Shown: positions 1 through 8,635 of the stretch, piece by piece
How positions within the stretch are numbered: the first letter of the stretch is position 1
Layout of the letters: each line of letters opens with the position of its first letter
Source: Dickeya zeae NCPPB 2538
GTDB taxonomy: Bacteria > Pseudomonadota > Gammaproteobacteria > Enterobacterales > Enterobacteriaceae
Assembly: GCF_000406165.1 (NCBI RefSeq)
Contig: NZ_CM001977.1
Coordinates: 3,866,808 to 3,930,807, forward strand
DNA: 64,000 nucleotides
Direction of reading: 5' to 3'
Notes under the pieces: generated by a model
Database searches by the model: none
What the model was told of the DNA's origin: nothing
Seen by the model: only the letters and a program-made list of their open reading frames with translations
Program-made: the position numbers and the translations under genes

Positions 1-250
1 AAATCAGTGCTCACTGTTATGTTGCTGTTAATAAGGTTAAACTATGCGCCACAATAGGCCCTGTTGAAAAACCTCATCGCTACCTGTTATCAGGCCGTGC
101 GTCAGGTGGAAACAAGTGCATCAACACGTATTTGCGTACTTGAGTCGGTCGGCGAACAAACGGTGAACATGATTTCCCAAAGCGCCCGAGAGAACCAGGA
201 CTTCTGTACTTTCGAATCTCTATATTAGTTGGCAATTTTAGGTAGCAAAC
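1..250. other. arcA upstream region
   Basis: No gene is supported here. The stretch is the 5' side of arcA; in E. coli arcA has a long untranslated leader with several promoters, so this is probably leader and promoter DNA. I could not pick out a convincing -35/-10 pair or an FNR box by eye. The sequence just before the start codon (AGGTAGCAAAC) has a weak Shine-Dalgarno and resembles the E. coli arcA leader end. Confidence 0.5.
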
Positions 251-967
251 ATGCAGACCCCCCACATTCTTATTGTCGAAGACGAGTTGGTAACTCGCAA
301 CACCCTCAAAAGTATTTTTGAGGCTGAGGGATACGTTGTTCACGAGGCCACAGACGGTGCCGAGATGCATAACATACTGTCCGAGCATGATATCAATCTG
401 GTCATTATGGATATTAATCTGCCGGGCAAGAATGGCTTATTACTGGCACGTGAACTGCGTGAACAGGCAAGCGTAGCGTTGATGTTCCTGACTGGTCGTG
501 ACAACGAAGTCGACAAAATTCTGGGCCTGGAAATCGGCGCGGATGACTATATCACCAAACCGTTTAACCCACGTGAGCTGACTATCCGCGCACGCAACCT
601 GCTGTCACGCACCATGAATCTGGGTGGCGGTACGGAAGAACGTCGTCTGGTCGAAAGTTACCGCTTCAACGGCTGGGAGCTGGATATCAACAGCCGCTCA
701 CTGGTCAGCCCGAACGGCGAACAATACAAACTGCCGCGTAGCGAATTCCGCGCTATGCTGCACTTCTGCGAGAATCCGGGGAAAATCCAGTCACGTGCCG
801 AGTTGCTGAAGAAAATGACCGGTCGCGAACTGAAGCCGCATGACCGCACGGTCGATGTGACTATCCGCCGTATCCGCAAACATTTTGAATCCACCGCCGA
901 TACGCCGGAAATCATCGCGACGATTCACGGTGAAGGCTATCGCTTCTGCGGCGATCTGGAAGACTGA
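251..967 (+). CDS. arcA: ArcA, aerobic respiration response regulator
   Basis: Cytoplasmic OmpR-family response regulator, partner of the sensor kinase ArcB; represses respiratory and TCA-cycle genes when oxygen is low. The receiver domain (about 1-120) shows the acidic pair E10/D11, the phosphoacceptor D54 in IMDINLPGK and the conserved lysine in TKPFNP. A winged-helix DNA-binding domain follows (about 135-232, ending in HGEGYRF). The length of 238 residues equals that of E. coli ArcA, and identity is visibly very high. It is monocistronic: a strong terminator follows at once. It converges with creA; the creBCD genes that separate the two in E. coli are missing. Confidence 0.98.
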   Translation: MQTPHILIVEDELVTRNTLKSIFEAEGYVVHEATDGAEMHNILSEHDINLVIMDINLPGKNGLLLARELREQASVALMFLTGRDNEVDKILGLEIGADDYITKPFNPRELTIRARNLLSRTMNLGGGTEERRLVESYRFNGWELDINSRSLVSPNGEQYKLPRSEFRAMLHFCENPGKIQSRAELLKKMTGRELKPHDRTVDVTIRRIRKHFESTADTPEIIATIHGEGYRFCGDLED

Positions 968-1004
968 TCGCTAGCACATCAGGTACCACTAACCGGGTAC
1001 CACG

Positions 1005-1033
1005 AAAAAGCCGGGATTGCTCCCGGCTTTTTT
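1005..1033 (+). terminator. arcA intrinsic terminator
   Basis: A-rich 5' arm, GC stem AAGCCGGGA / TCCCGGCTT with a TTGC loop, then a run of T. It sits about 40 nt after the arcA stop codon. The symmetric A/T flanks could also let it stop creA-side transcription. Confidence 0.9.
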
Positions 1034-1066
1034 ATTCACTCGCGGTTATTCTTTCGGCAATCGTCG

Positions 1067-1543
1067 TTATTTCACCCAAGGCAGGATCGGCACTGCGCTG
1101 AGCGCATTCTTCGGCGAACCATCCACCAGACGATCAGAATAAGTCAGATACACCAGCGCATTACGTTTCGCATCGTAAAAACGCACGACCTGCAATTTCT
1201 TGAAGATCAGTGAAGTACGCTGCTGAAACACCACATTCCCCTTGCCTTTACTGCTGGTGATCTTGTCACTCAGGGTGATAGGCCCTACCTGCTGACAAGA
1301 GATAGCTGCATCCGATGTATCTTCCGCCAGACCAAGCCCGCCTTTGATGCCACCGGTTTTCGCTCTGCTCAAATAGCAAGTGACATTCGCCACATCTGGA
1401 TCATCAAACGCTTCCACCACGATTTTATGGTCTGGACCTAACAGTTTAAACGCTGTATCCACTGAACCTATCTCTTCTGCCCTGGCTGAGGTGATACCGA
1501 AAAACAGGGCTGCAACCGTCAATACAACTTGTCTTTTCATCAT
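1067..1543 (-). CDS. creA: CreA family periplasmic protein
   Basis: Small exported protein of unknown biochemical role; in E. coli it is the first gene of creABCD. An N-terminal Sec signal (MMKRQ, hydrophobic stretch, cleavage after SARA) precedes a conserved mature region starting EEIGSVDT. The diagnostic block [20 protein letters not shown] and the C-terminus VPILPW match E. coli CreA. A GTG lies 6 nt further upstream, but it overlaps the GAGAGAG ribosome site (1549-1555), so I start at the first ATG of the ATGATG pair. The two-component genes creB and creC and the membrane gene creD are absent here, leaving creA orphaned beside arcA. Confidence 0.93.
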   Translation of the reverse strand: MMKRQVVLTVAALFFGITSARAEEIGSVDTAFKLLGPDHKIVVEAFDDPDVANVTCYLSRAKTGGIKGGLGLAEDTSDAAISCQQVGPITLSDKITSSKGKGNVVFQQRTSLIFKKLQVVRFYDAKRNALVYLTYSDRLVDGSPKNALSAVPILPWVK

Positions 1544-1761
1544 TGGCACTCTCTCACAATTGCCGTTCTTTCGCTCGTTGCCATCATGGCGTAGTTTCTG
1601 TGGTCTACAGACCGTTTGTCAGATAGATTTCTCTGGTGACCTATGTTAATCAAATTCTTTATTCATAAGGCACAAAAATCTTGGTAAGTGCGCCAGGGAA
1701 AAAGTTGCTATTATGCCGAGCTTATACGCTTAGCTCTCGGTGTGTTCTATGAGGACGATCT

Positions 1762-2628
1762 ATGGATCAAGCCAGTATCATACGTGACCTGCTCAACTGG
1801 CTGGAGGGTCATCTGGACCAGCCTTTATCGCTGGATAATGTTGCAGCCAAGGCCGGCTATTCCAAGTGGCATTTGCAGAGGATGTTCAAGGACGTAACAG
1901 GTCATGCTATCGGCTCCTACATTCGCGCCCGTCGGCTCACCAAAGCGGCTGTCGCACTCTGTCTGACCAGTCGCCCTATTCTGGATATCGCCTTACAATA
2001 CCGTTTCGATTCGCAACAGACCTTCACCCGCGCCTTCAAAAAGCAGTTTGCGCAGACGCCAGCCTCTTATCGCCGGGCAGATGACTGGAACACCTTTGGT
2101 ATCCATCCACCGATTCGGCTGGGTGCGTTCACCATGCCGCAACCGCAATTTATCGCCATGCCGGAAACGCAGTTGGTAGGCCTGACACAGAGCTACAACT
2201 GTAACCTGGAACAAATCAGCTGTTTTCGCACCGAAATACGTATCCACTTCTGGCGTCAGTACCTGGGTGAAGTGAAACAGGTACCACCGGTGTTATACGG
2301 GCTGCATCATTCTCGCCCAAGTAAAGAGAAAGATGATGAACATGAAGTGCTGTATACCACCGCGCTGGAGCCTCATCATGTACCGGAAGGCGTGCACCCT
2401 GGCGAACCAGTCACACTCCCGGCTGGTGATTACGCGTTGTTTATCTACGAAGGCCCGGCGGACGATCTGCAGGATTTCATCATCACGCTGTACGACACCT
2501 GCCTGCCAACCTATAAACTGACCCGGCGCAAGGGGTTCGATGCCGAACGTTTTCATCCCAAAGGGGACCCAGACGCTGAACCCCCGAAAATCATACGCTG
2601 TGAATATCTGATTCCCATCCAGCGTTAA
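1762..2628 (+). CDS. rob: Rob, AraC/XylS-family regulator
   Basis: Transcription activator of the MarA/SoxS/Rob group, controlling multidrug and organic-solvent tolerance and superoxide genes. Residues about 1-110 carry two helix-turn-helix units of the AraC type (DNVAAKAGYSKWHLQRMFK and the second in DIALQYRFDSQQTFTRAFKKQF). Residues about 120-288 form a GyrI-like effector domain. Length 288 is close to E. coli Rob (289). A GAGGAC ribosome site precedes the ATG. The stop region overlaps the convergent gpmB end by 4 nt, and the rob-gpmB and rob-creA neighbourhoods match E. coli. Confidence 0.97.
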   Translation: MDQASIIRDLLNWLEGHLDQPLSLDNVAAKAGYSKWHLQRMFKDVTGHAIGSYIRARRLTKAAVALCLTSRPILDIALQYRFDSQQTFTRAFKKQFAQTPASYRRADDWNTFGIHPPIRLGAFTMPQPQFIAMPETQLVGLTQSYNCNLEQISCFRTEIRIHFWRQYLGEVKQVPPVLYGLHHSRPSKEKDDEHEVLYTTALEPHHVPEGVHPGEPVTLPAGDYALFIYEGPADDLQDFIITLYDTCLPTYKLTRRKGFDAERFHPKGDPDAEPPKIIRCEYLIPIQR

Positions 2629-3275
2629 CGCTGCAATTCATCCAACGCCGGAGCATCAAGATGAGACACATCTCCGGCCGTTTCCACTATCCAGCCCGGA
2701 GCAAGCCAAGGGCTTTGCTGGTAATCAACACGAGAGAGCGAGCAGTTGCGAAGGCGCAGACGGCGCTCTGCCCAGGCGGGCAAGCCCAGCAACGTACTTA
2801 GCAAACACCCCAGCGCAATACCGTGACTCACCAGCAGCGGGCGACTCCCCGGCTCTAACGCCTGGCATTTTTCCAGCACACGATGCATACGCACAGCCAA
2901 CTCCGACATAGATTCACCACCGGGAATACGGCCATCACGGGTGCCATCCACCAATTGCTTACGCCAGCTTTCTTCTTCATGGCTTAGCGAATCAATCAGT
3001 CTTTCTTCCAGCACCCCCATGTTCAGTTCTCTCAGCCCCGGCTCCATGATGACCTGACAGCCACCGCAGGCCTGCGAGATAATATCGGCGGTATGTCGGG
3101 TACGCCCCAGATCACTGGTAAAAATATGGGTGATCCCCAATTTTTTTACCCTGTCGGCGACCAAACGAGCTTGATGTTCACCACCTGGGGTTAACGGACT
3201 GTCCGACTGCCCCTGGATACGTCGCGCCACATTCCACTCTGTTTCACCGTGGCGAACAAGATATACCTGTAACAT
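2625..3275 (-). CDS. gpmB: GpmB, histidine phosphatase family (phosphoglycerate mutase-like)
   Basis: Member of the histidine phosphatase superfamily, annotated in E. coli as YtjC/GpmB. The N-terminal RHG motif is at residues 8-10 (YLVRHGETEWN), with H9 the expected phospho-histidine; the second catalytic histidine is in LLVSHGIAL, with further family residues in DLGRTRHTA and LRELNMG. Cofactor-dependent phosphoglycerate mutase activity is doubtful for this subgroup, and a general sugar-phosphate phosphatase role is equally possible. It converges on rob with a 4-nt overlap and is divergent from yjjX. Confidence 0.93.
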   Translation of the reverse strand: MLQVYLVRHGETEWNVARRIQGQSDSPLTPGGEHQARLVADRVKKLGITHIFTSDLGRTRHTADIISQACGGCQVIMEPGLRELNMGVLEERLIDSLSHEEESWRKQLVDGTRDGRIPGGESMSELAVRMHRVLEKCQALEPGSRPLLVSHGIALGCLLSTLLGLPAWAERRLRLRNCSLSRVDYQQSPWLAPGWIVETAGDVSHLDAPALDELQR

Positions 3276-3326
3276 GATTTTTTTCCGTTATACTGCGTCA
3301 AACTAACTACAAGGTAGGGAAACATT

Positions 3327-3866
3327 ATGTACCATGTTGTCGCATCCACGACCAACCCGGCCAAGATTAGTGCCATAACTTTAGCATTTGCCGACGTATT
3401 TGGTGCAGATAATTGCCGTATTGAAGGGGTTGACGTAGACAGTGGCGTCCCCAGTCAACCGCTTGGCTCCGTTGAAACCCGAACAGGCGCAAGGAATCGC
3501 GTGATGAGGGCGCGTCAGGTCCGCCCAGAAGCTGATTTTTGGGTGGGAGTAGAAGCGGGTATCGAAGAAAGCATGACCTTCGCCTGGATGGTCATTGAAA
3601 ATGCCACTATTCGAGGTGAATCCCGCTCGGCCAGCCTGGTATTACCACAAAGTATTCTGCAGGGAATCGGTCAGGGGCGTGAGTTAGGGGACGAAATGGC
3701 TCGCATTACCGGCATTCAGGACATCAAACGTCAGGGTGGTGCGATCGGCGTCTTTACCGATGGCAAGCTCTCCAGAACCAGCGTGTATTATCAGGCGCTG
3801 CTACTGGCACTGGTGCCGTTTCATAACCCGGTTTATCAGCAATCCATCCATGCGGCGTCTGCCTGA
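3327..3866 (+). CDS. yjjX: YjjX, inosine/xanthosine triphosphatase
   Basis: House-cleaning NTPase of the YjjX/NTPase_I-T family that hydrolyses ITP and XTP, keeping deaminated purines out of nucleic acids. Family features are visible: N-terminal [11 protein letters not shown], the [14 protein letters not shown] block, [10 protein letters not shown] and the C-terminal [15 protein letters not shown]. The length of 179 is usual for the family. It is divergent from gpmB with about 50 nt between start codons, and it converges with trpR, as in E. coli. Confidence 0.95.
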   Translation: MYHVVASTTNPAKISAITLAFADVFGADNCRIEGVDVDSGVPSQPLGSVETRTGARNRVMRARQVRPEADFWVGVEAGIEESMTFAWMVIENATIRGESRSASLVLPQSILQGIGQGRELGDEMARITGIQDIKRQGGAIGVFTDGKLSRTSVYYQALLLALVPFHNPVYQQSIHAASA

Positions 3867-3884
3867 AATCCCCAGACGCTGCGA

Positions 3885-4217
3885 CTACGCTTTCTTCTCT
3901 GGTAACAACTGCTCCTCCAGCCAGATTTTCAGCCTGACTGGAGCAGACTTGAGGCTATTAGAGCCACGGGTGATGGTAGCAATACCGGCACCCAGCTCAT
4001 TTTTCAATTCACGCTGACTCATTTCGCCCCGCATCAATTCCTGAATAATGCGCACACGAGTACCGAGAGAGGCCCTCTCATCCGGGGTTAACAACAATTG
4101 CAGTAGCGGCTGTTCCAATCCTTCTGCCATTGCCTGCTGAAACAGGCTGACAAAAGCGTGCCAGTTTTCATCATCTGACTCGGAAAAACTCGGATCGTGA
4201 AGTGAAGGTAATGTCAT
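3885..4217 (-). CDS. trpR: TrpR, tryptophan repressor
   Basis: DNA-binding repressor activated by L-tryptophan; in E. coli it represses trp, aroH, mtr and its own gene. The core [31 protein letters not shown] and the recognition region [15 protein letters not shown] match E. coli TrpR. Of two in-frame ATGs, I choose the inner one (4217): a GGTGG site lies 5 nt upstream, and the outer ATG (4229) falls inside the operator. That gives 110 residues against 108 in E. coli. It is downstream of slt on the same strand, with its own operator-bearing promoter region between them. Confidence 0.96.
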   Translation of the reverse strand: MTLPSLHDPSFSESDDENWHAFVSLFQQAMAEGLEQPLLQLLLTPDERASLGTRVRIIQELMRGEMSQRELKNELGAGIATITRGSNSLKSAPVRLKIWLEEQLLPEKKA

Positions 4218-4227
4218 AACGGCCACC

Positions 4228-4245
4228 ATACTATTTAACTAGTAC
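4228..4245 (-). promoter_or_regulatory. trp operator (TrpR autoregulatory site)
   Basis: The 18 bp ATACTATTTAACTAGTAC closely matches the symmetric trp operator consensus GTACTAGTTAACTAGTAC, centred on TTAA (4235-4238). It lies directly upstream of the trpR start. TrpR autoregulation through such a site is established in E. coli, so the same loop is inferred here. Confidence 0.85.
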
Positions 4246-4299
4246 AGCAGCATAACATACTATTCCCTTCAAAAAAAAGTTCAGGAAAAAGGATAAACA

Positions 4300-4318
4300 C
4301 CCGCCCCAACGAGGCGGG
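4300..4318 (-). terminator. possible slt terminator
   Basis: Perfect 6-bp GC stem (CCCGCC/GGCGGG) with a 7-nt loop, about 80 nt beyond the slt stop on the minus strand. It is followed by TGTTTATCCTTTTT rather than a clean T run, so termination efficiency is uncertain. Confidence 0.4.
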
Positions 4319-4399
4319 CATTGAGATAATCACGCGTTGCTGACAGTTACGCGTTAAATCCGCATGCAGCTTGGTGATAATCGGTCGCAGGTTGATTCA

Positions 4400-6331
4400 T
4401 CAGTAACGTCGCTGCCACTCATTATCCATCAACAAAGCCGTCTGACGTTGTTGCATCAAACTGCGATAAAACACGTCATACGCCAGCACGTTTTTAACGT
4501 ACCCACGGGTTTCAGAAAACGGGATGCTTTCCACAAACGCGATCGCATCAATCCGGCCATTAGTGTCTTTTAACCAGTTATTGACCCGCGACGGCCCCGC
4601 ATTATAAGCCGCTGATGCCAGAATACGGTTCTGGCCAAACGACTGATAGACATAGTCCAGATAGCTGGTACCAAGCTGAATATTCATCTGCGGATCAAGC
4701 AACTGACTGCTATTGCTATAACTGGCGATGTTAAACATCTCAGCGGTGTGCTGCGCGGTGGCTGGCATCAGTTGCATCAGACCCGCTGCGCCTACAGCAG
4801 AACGAGCCTGTGGATTCCAGGCGCTTTCCTGACGAGCAATCGCCATGGCATAACTCTGGCTAATTCCTTTACCTTGTATTGCCTGACGGAAATCGTCACT
4901 CCATGCTAGCGGGAAACGCTCTTCCAGATTATCCCATAGTTTCGCCACTATCGTGGCCTGTACACTCAAATCATACCAATGTTGTTCTAATGCAAAGCGT
5001 GCCAGCGCCTCTTGTTGAGGCCTCTCCCGGCTGGCGACCAGCCCAGCCCACTCAGAACGTGCCAGGCTTTCCAGTCCCCAAAACATCAGCTCACGAACTC
5101 TTGCCACCTCTGGTGACTGCCCAATCGAGCGCTCCGGTTTGGCGGCAATTATGATCGTCAGCGGATAATTAACATTCAGTTTCTGTGCCGCAGCCATCGG
5201 GTAAAAACCGCGAATCTTCATCAGCTCGCGCAGCTGATTCTCGCCCTCTTGCTTTTGTCCTTGCTCAAGCAACAGTACGGCTCGCCAGTAACGCCATTCG
5301 TCTTTTTGCTGCACATCGGCTGGCAAGCGCGCCATCCACTGCGCCAGTCCAACACGATCGCCCTGCCCCAACGCCATACGGACACGTCGCTCCAGCAAGG
5401 GAGCAGAGGCACTACGCAAAATCACCGCATCACGCCAGCGCGCCTGTTCGTCAGTAGCATCGCTGCTCATCAGACGCCAGGCTATGTCATCTTCCATGCT
5501 CTGGCGGTCCTGCGGACGCATTTTTTGCAGTCGTACTAATTGCGGCAATAGGGCCAGCGCCTCATTGGGATCCTGACGGGCAATACGGCTAAACGCCGAC
5601 ACCACCACCCGGCGGGTAAAGTCCGTCGGGCCGACAGAGCGGGCGAATCGTTCAATTGATTTGGTATTACTTTGTAATTTTAGCAGCGCATCGGTGATGG
5701 TTTTGTAATCTGCCGGTAATTGCCGGGCAAGATGGTTGACCAACCCCGCACTGCCCGCATCCATCGCCAGCCGCATCCGCTCAAGTACCATCAGTGAGGT
5801 TAGGCCGCCTTGTTGCTGCCAGGCTGAAAACAGCTTGTCACAGGTTGGCGGCAGAGAACGGCCAGTCAGCCAGATCTCTTGTGTCTGCTCCCAAACGCCT
5901 TGCGGCTGCCCTGTCATGACTTTGGCATACAGATAATTGCAGAGCGAGGCGACGGGTTTAGGCTGCTGAGGGCTGAACGCCAACAGGCCGCTCCAGTCCT
6001 GACGACGGGCCAGTTCATTGATAAAACTGTTATTCAACGTCCGTACTGCGGGCAGTGTTGGGTGTGACGTCATAAACTGCCTGACCTGCACAGTACTAAC
6101 CGTCGAGAGATCCTGCGTCAAAGAGCGGTATTCCAAATAGGGATAAAGCGGGTAATCACGCAGTGTCGGCATCAATTGGGAAACGACGTCCATCTGATTA
6201 TTATCCCAAGCAGACTTTACTTGCTGGTAGCGCTGCCGCTGCTCATCGAGCGAATCTGCCAACACCTGGTACGAAACCCCAACGAGACACAGCACGGCGG
6301 CCACAGATCGCCAATACCCTATTTTGAACAT
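4400..6331 (-). CDS. slt: Slt, soluble lytic murein transglycosylase
   Basis: Periplasmic exo-muramidase (Slt70 type) that cleaves the MurNAc-GlcNAc bond and forms 1,6-anhydro-MurNAc ends. A Sec signal peptide is at residues 1-25 (hydrophobic, ending VLADS). A long alpha-helical superhelical U and L domain region follows (about 27-470). The C-terminal lysozyme-like domain contains the catalytic glutamate in AIARQESAWNPQARS, then GAAGLMQLMPATA and the AYNAGPSRV block. Length 643 is as in E. coli (645). It is divergent from ettA and upstream of trpR, the E. coli arrangement. Confidence 0.97.
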   Translation of the reverse strand: MFKIGYWRSVAAVLCLVGVSYQVLADSLDEQRQRYQQVKSAWDNNQMDVVSQLMPTLRDYPLYPYLEYRSLTQDLSTVSTVQVRQFMTSHPTLPAVRTLNNSFINELARRQDWSGLLAFSPQQPKPVASLCNYLYAKVMTGQPQGVWEQTQEIWLTGRSLPPTCDKLFSAWQQQGGLTSLMVLERMRLAMDAGSAGLVNHLARQLPADYKTITDALLKLQSNTKSIERFARSVGPTDFTRRVVVSAFSRIARQDPNEALALLPQLVRLQKMRPQDRQSMEDDIAWRLMSSDATDEQARWRDAVILRSASAPLLERRVRMALGQGDRVGLAQWMARLPADVQQKDEWRYWRAVLLLEQGQKQEGENQLRELMKIRGFYPMAAAQKLNVNYPLTIIIAAKPERSIGQSPEVARVRELMFWGLESLARSEWAGLVASRERPQQEALARFALEQHWYDLSVQATIVAKLWDNLEERFPLAWSDDFRQAIQGKGISQSYAMAIARQESAWNPQARSAVGAAGLMQLMPATAQHTAEMFNIASYSNSSQLLDPQMNIQLGTSYLDYVYQSFGQNRILASAAYNAGPSRVNNWLKDTNGRIDAIAFVESIPFSETRGYVKNVLAYDVFYRSLMQQRQTALLMDNEWQRRY

Positions 6332-6834
6332 ACTGCCCTGACCTCACTCGTTATCGATTCTGCCATTGCGCCAGATGCCGCCGTCAATGCCCTATCAACA
6401 TACTATCGATGTGTTATGCGTTATCAATTCCAGTACTCAGCTATACCGTTCCAGACCCACAGCAACGGCATTAACACCGGCAACATCTGACTTTTTCAAA
6501 TCAAATCAGTGTGGCATATCCAGCCCGGCAACGATACGCCGAAAGCGCGCTAAAACAGAACGAAATTCACGGTGCTTTCCCCTTTTATCAACAGCGCTCG
6601 CAGTTTCAGCGGATACCGCGTCGATTACGCCACCCCAGATGGAAGCCGCCTCGCAGAGTCGGCAACACGATGACAGGATGGCTGGGATCATGAGGCGAAA
6701 ACAGCTAAACTCCGTCAACAGTAAATTCCTTTTGCCGGCGGAGCACTTGTGCGCTTCCGGTATCATGCCCCTACAGGCGCCATGCTTTTAATGGCATAAC
6801 GCTAAACTGGACAGAAAAAGAGGCTCAGAGCAAC
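6332..6834. other. slt-ettA divergent intergenic region
   Basis: About 500 bp with no supported gene. Open frames on both strands (for example 6366-6791 on the plus strand and 6506-6766 on the minus strand) show no recognisable domain and no good ribosome site, and they overlap one another, as expected of non-coding GC-balanced DNA. It must hold the slt promoter (left) and the ettA promoter (right). I saw no clear operator. Confidence 0.5.
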
Positions 6835-8499
6835 GTGGCTCAATACGTTTACACCATGCACCGCGTCGGTAAGGTTGTTCCGCCGAAGCGCCATATCCTG
6901 AAAAATATCTCCCTTAGTTTCTTCCCCGGCGCCAAAATCGGCGTGCTGGGTCTAAACGGTGCGGGTAAATCCACTCTGCTGCGCATCATGGCGGGGATTG
7001 ATAAAGACATCGAAGGCGAAGCACGCCCGCAACCGGGCATTAAGATCGGTTATTTGCCTCAGGAACCCCAACTGAATCTGGAACACACCGTTCGTGAAGC
7101 CATTGAAGAGGCAGTCAGCGAAGTGAAACGTGCGCTGACTCGTCTGGACGAAGTTTACGCCGCTTATGCCGCCCCGGAAGCTGACTTCGATAAACTGGCG
7201 AAAGAACAAGGTGAACTGGAAGCGATTATTCAGGCGCACGATGGTCATAATCTTGATAATCAGCTAGAGCGAGCCGCTGATGCGCTGCGTCTGCCGCCGT
7301 GGGATGCCAAAATCGCCAATTTATCTGGTGGTGAACGCCGTCGTGTCGCTATCTGTCGCCTGCTGTTGGAAAAACCTGACATGCTGCTGCTTGACGAACC
7401 GACCAACCACCTGGATGCCGAGTCCGTCGCCTGGCTGGAACGCTTCCTGCATGACTATGAAGGCACCGTTGTCGCCATCACCCATGACCGTTACTTCCTC
7501 GACAACGTTGCCGGCTGGATTCTGGAGCTAGACCGCGGCGAAGGGATTCCGTGGGAAGGCAACTACTCGTCCTGGCTGGAACAAAAAGATCAGCGTCTGG
7601 CACAAGAAGCCTCCACCGAAGCCGCTCGTCGCAAATCCATTGAGAAAGAGCTTGAGTGGGTACGTCAAAATCCGAAAGGTCGACAGGCCAAAGGCAAGGC
7701 GCGTCTGGCTCGCTTTGATGAACTTAGCAGTGTGGAATACCAGAAGCGTAATGAAACCAGCGAACTGTTTATTCCGCCTGGCCCTCGCCTTGGCGACAAG
7801 GTGCTAGATGTTCAGAACCTTACCAAGTCCTATGGCGACCGGGTGTTGATCGACAACTTGTCGTTCTCCATTCCTAAAGGTGCCATCGTTGGGATTATCG
7901 GCCCTAACGGTGCCGGTAAATCGACGCTGTTCCGCATGTTGTCCGCTCAGGAGCAGCCGGACTCTGGCTCGATTTCACTGGGTGATACCGTTCAACTGGC
8001 GTCAGTCGATCAGTTCCGTGACAAAATGGACGGCAGTAAGACCGTATGGGAAGAAGTTTCCGGCGGCCAGGATATTATGCGCATCGGTAATTTCGAAATC
8101 CCAAGCCGTGCCTACGTTGGCCGCTTCAACTTTAAAGGCGTCGATCAGGGTAAACGGATCGGAGAGCTCTCCGGTGGTGAACGCGGCCGTGTACATCTGG
8201 CCAAGCTGCTGCAGGTTGGCGGCAACATGCTGCTGCTTGACGAACCAACCAACGATCTGGACATCGAAACGCTGCGCGCGCTGGAAAATGCCCTGCTGGA
8301 ATTCCCTGGCTGTGCCATGGTTATTTCCCATGACCGCTGGTTCCTGGACCGTATCGCCACCCACATCATCGACTATCAGGATGAAGGTAAGGTGGAATTC
8401 TTTGAAGGTAACTTCACGGAATACGAAGAGTACAAAAAGCGCACGCTGGGTGCAGAGGCGCTGGAACCACATCGCATCAAGTATAAGAAAATGGCGTAA
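6835..8499 (+). CDS. ettA: EttA, energy-dependent translational throttle ABC-F ATPase
   Basis: Ribosome-associated ABC-F protein that binds the E site and gates the first elongation step according to the ATP/ADP ratio. Two ABC domains are seen: Walker A GLNGAGKST near residue 40 and GPNGAGKST near 355. Each has a signature (LSGGERRR, LSGGERGR) and Walker B (LLLDEPTNHLD, LLLDEPTNDLD). The arm insertion (about 95-140) and the charged inter-domain linker (about 240-310) that mark EttA are present. The start codon is GTG (6835), giving MAQYVYTMHRVG as in E. coli. No transmembrane part, as expected. Confidence 0.98.
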   Translation: MAQYVYTMHRVGKVVPPKRHILKNISLSFFPGAKIGVLGLNGAGKSTLLRIMAGIDKDIEGEARPQPGIKIGYLPQEPQLNLEHTVREAIEEAVSEVKRALTRLDEVYAAYAAPEADFDKLAKEQGELEAIIQAHDGHNLDNQLERAADALRLPPWDAKIANLSGGERRRVAICRLLLEKPDMLLLDEPTNHLDAESVAWLERFLHDYEGTVVAITHDRYFLDNVAGWILELDRGEGIPWEGNYSSWLEQKDQRLAQEASTEAARRKSIEKELEWVRQNPKGRQAKGKARLARFDELSSVEYQKRNETSELFIPPGPRLGDKVLDVQNLTKSYGDRVLIDNLSFSIPKGAIVGIIGPNGAGKSTLFRMLSAQEQPDSGSISLGDTVQLASVDQFRDKMDGSKTVWEEVSGGQDIMRIGNFEIPSRAYVGRFNFKGVDQGKRIGELSGGERGRVHLAKLLQVGGNMLLLDEPTNDLDIETLRALENALLEFPGCAMVISHDRWFLDRIATHIIDYQDEGKVEFFEGNFTEYEEYKKRTLGAEALEPHRIKYKKMA

Positions 8500-8553
8500 C
8501 ACTACGCCCTTTCTATTCTGCCCTATGCTGTCACAACCAGTTCCTGTGACGAC

Positions 8554-8579
8554 AAAGCCCGCCGATTGGCGGGCTTTTC
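8554..8579 (+). terminator. ettA intrinsic terminator
   Basis: AAAGCCCGCC / GGCGGGCTTTT with a GATT loop, 55 nt after the ettA stop codon. Confidence 0.9.
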
Positions 8580-8601
8580 ATTTGAATGCATTGACTTAAC
8601 A

Positions 8602-8629
8602 TCAGGTGTGGTGATTAAGCCACACCTGA
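8602..8629 (-). terminator. hairpin at the 3' end of the chemoreceptor gene
   Basis: Perfect 10-bp inverted repeat (TCAGGTGTGG / CCACACCTGA, 8-nt loop) only 6 nt past the chemoreceptor stop. There is no strong T run on either strand, so it may protect the 3' end of the mRNA rather than end transcription efficiently. Confidence 0.5.
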
Positions 8630-8635
8630 CAAGCC

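Noticed and set aside
6366..6791. 141-codon frame between slt and ettA
   Set aside because: Composition and the lack of a ribosome site suggest non-coding DNA; an overlapping frame on the other strand is equally open.
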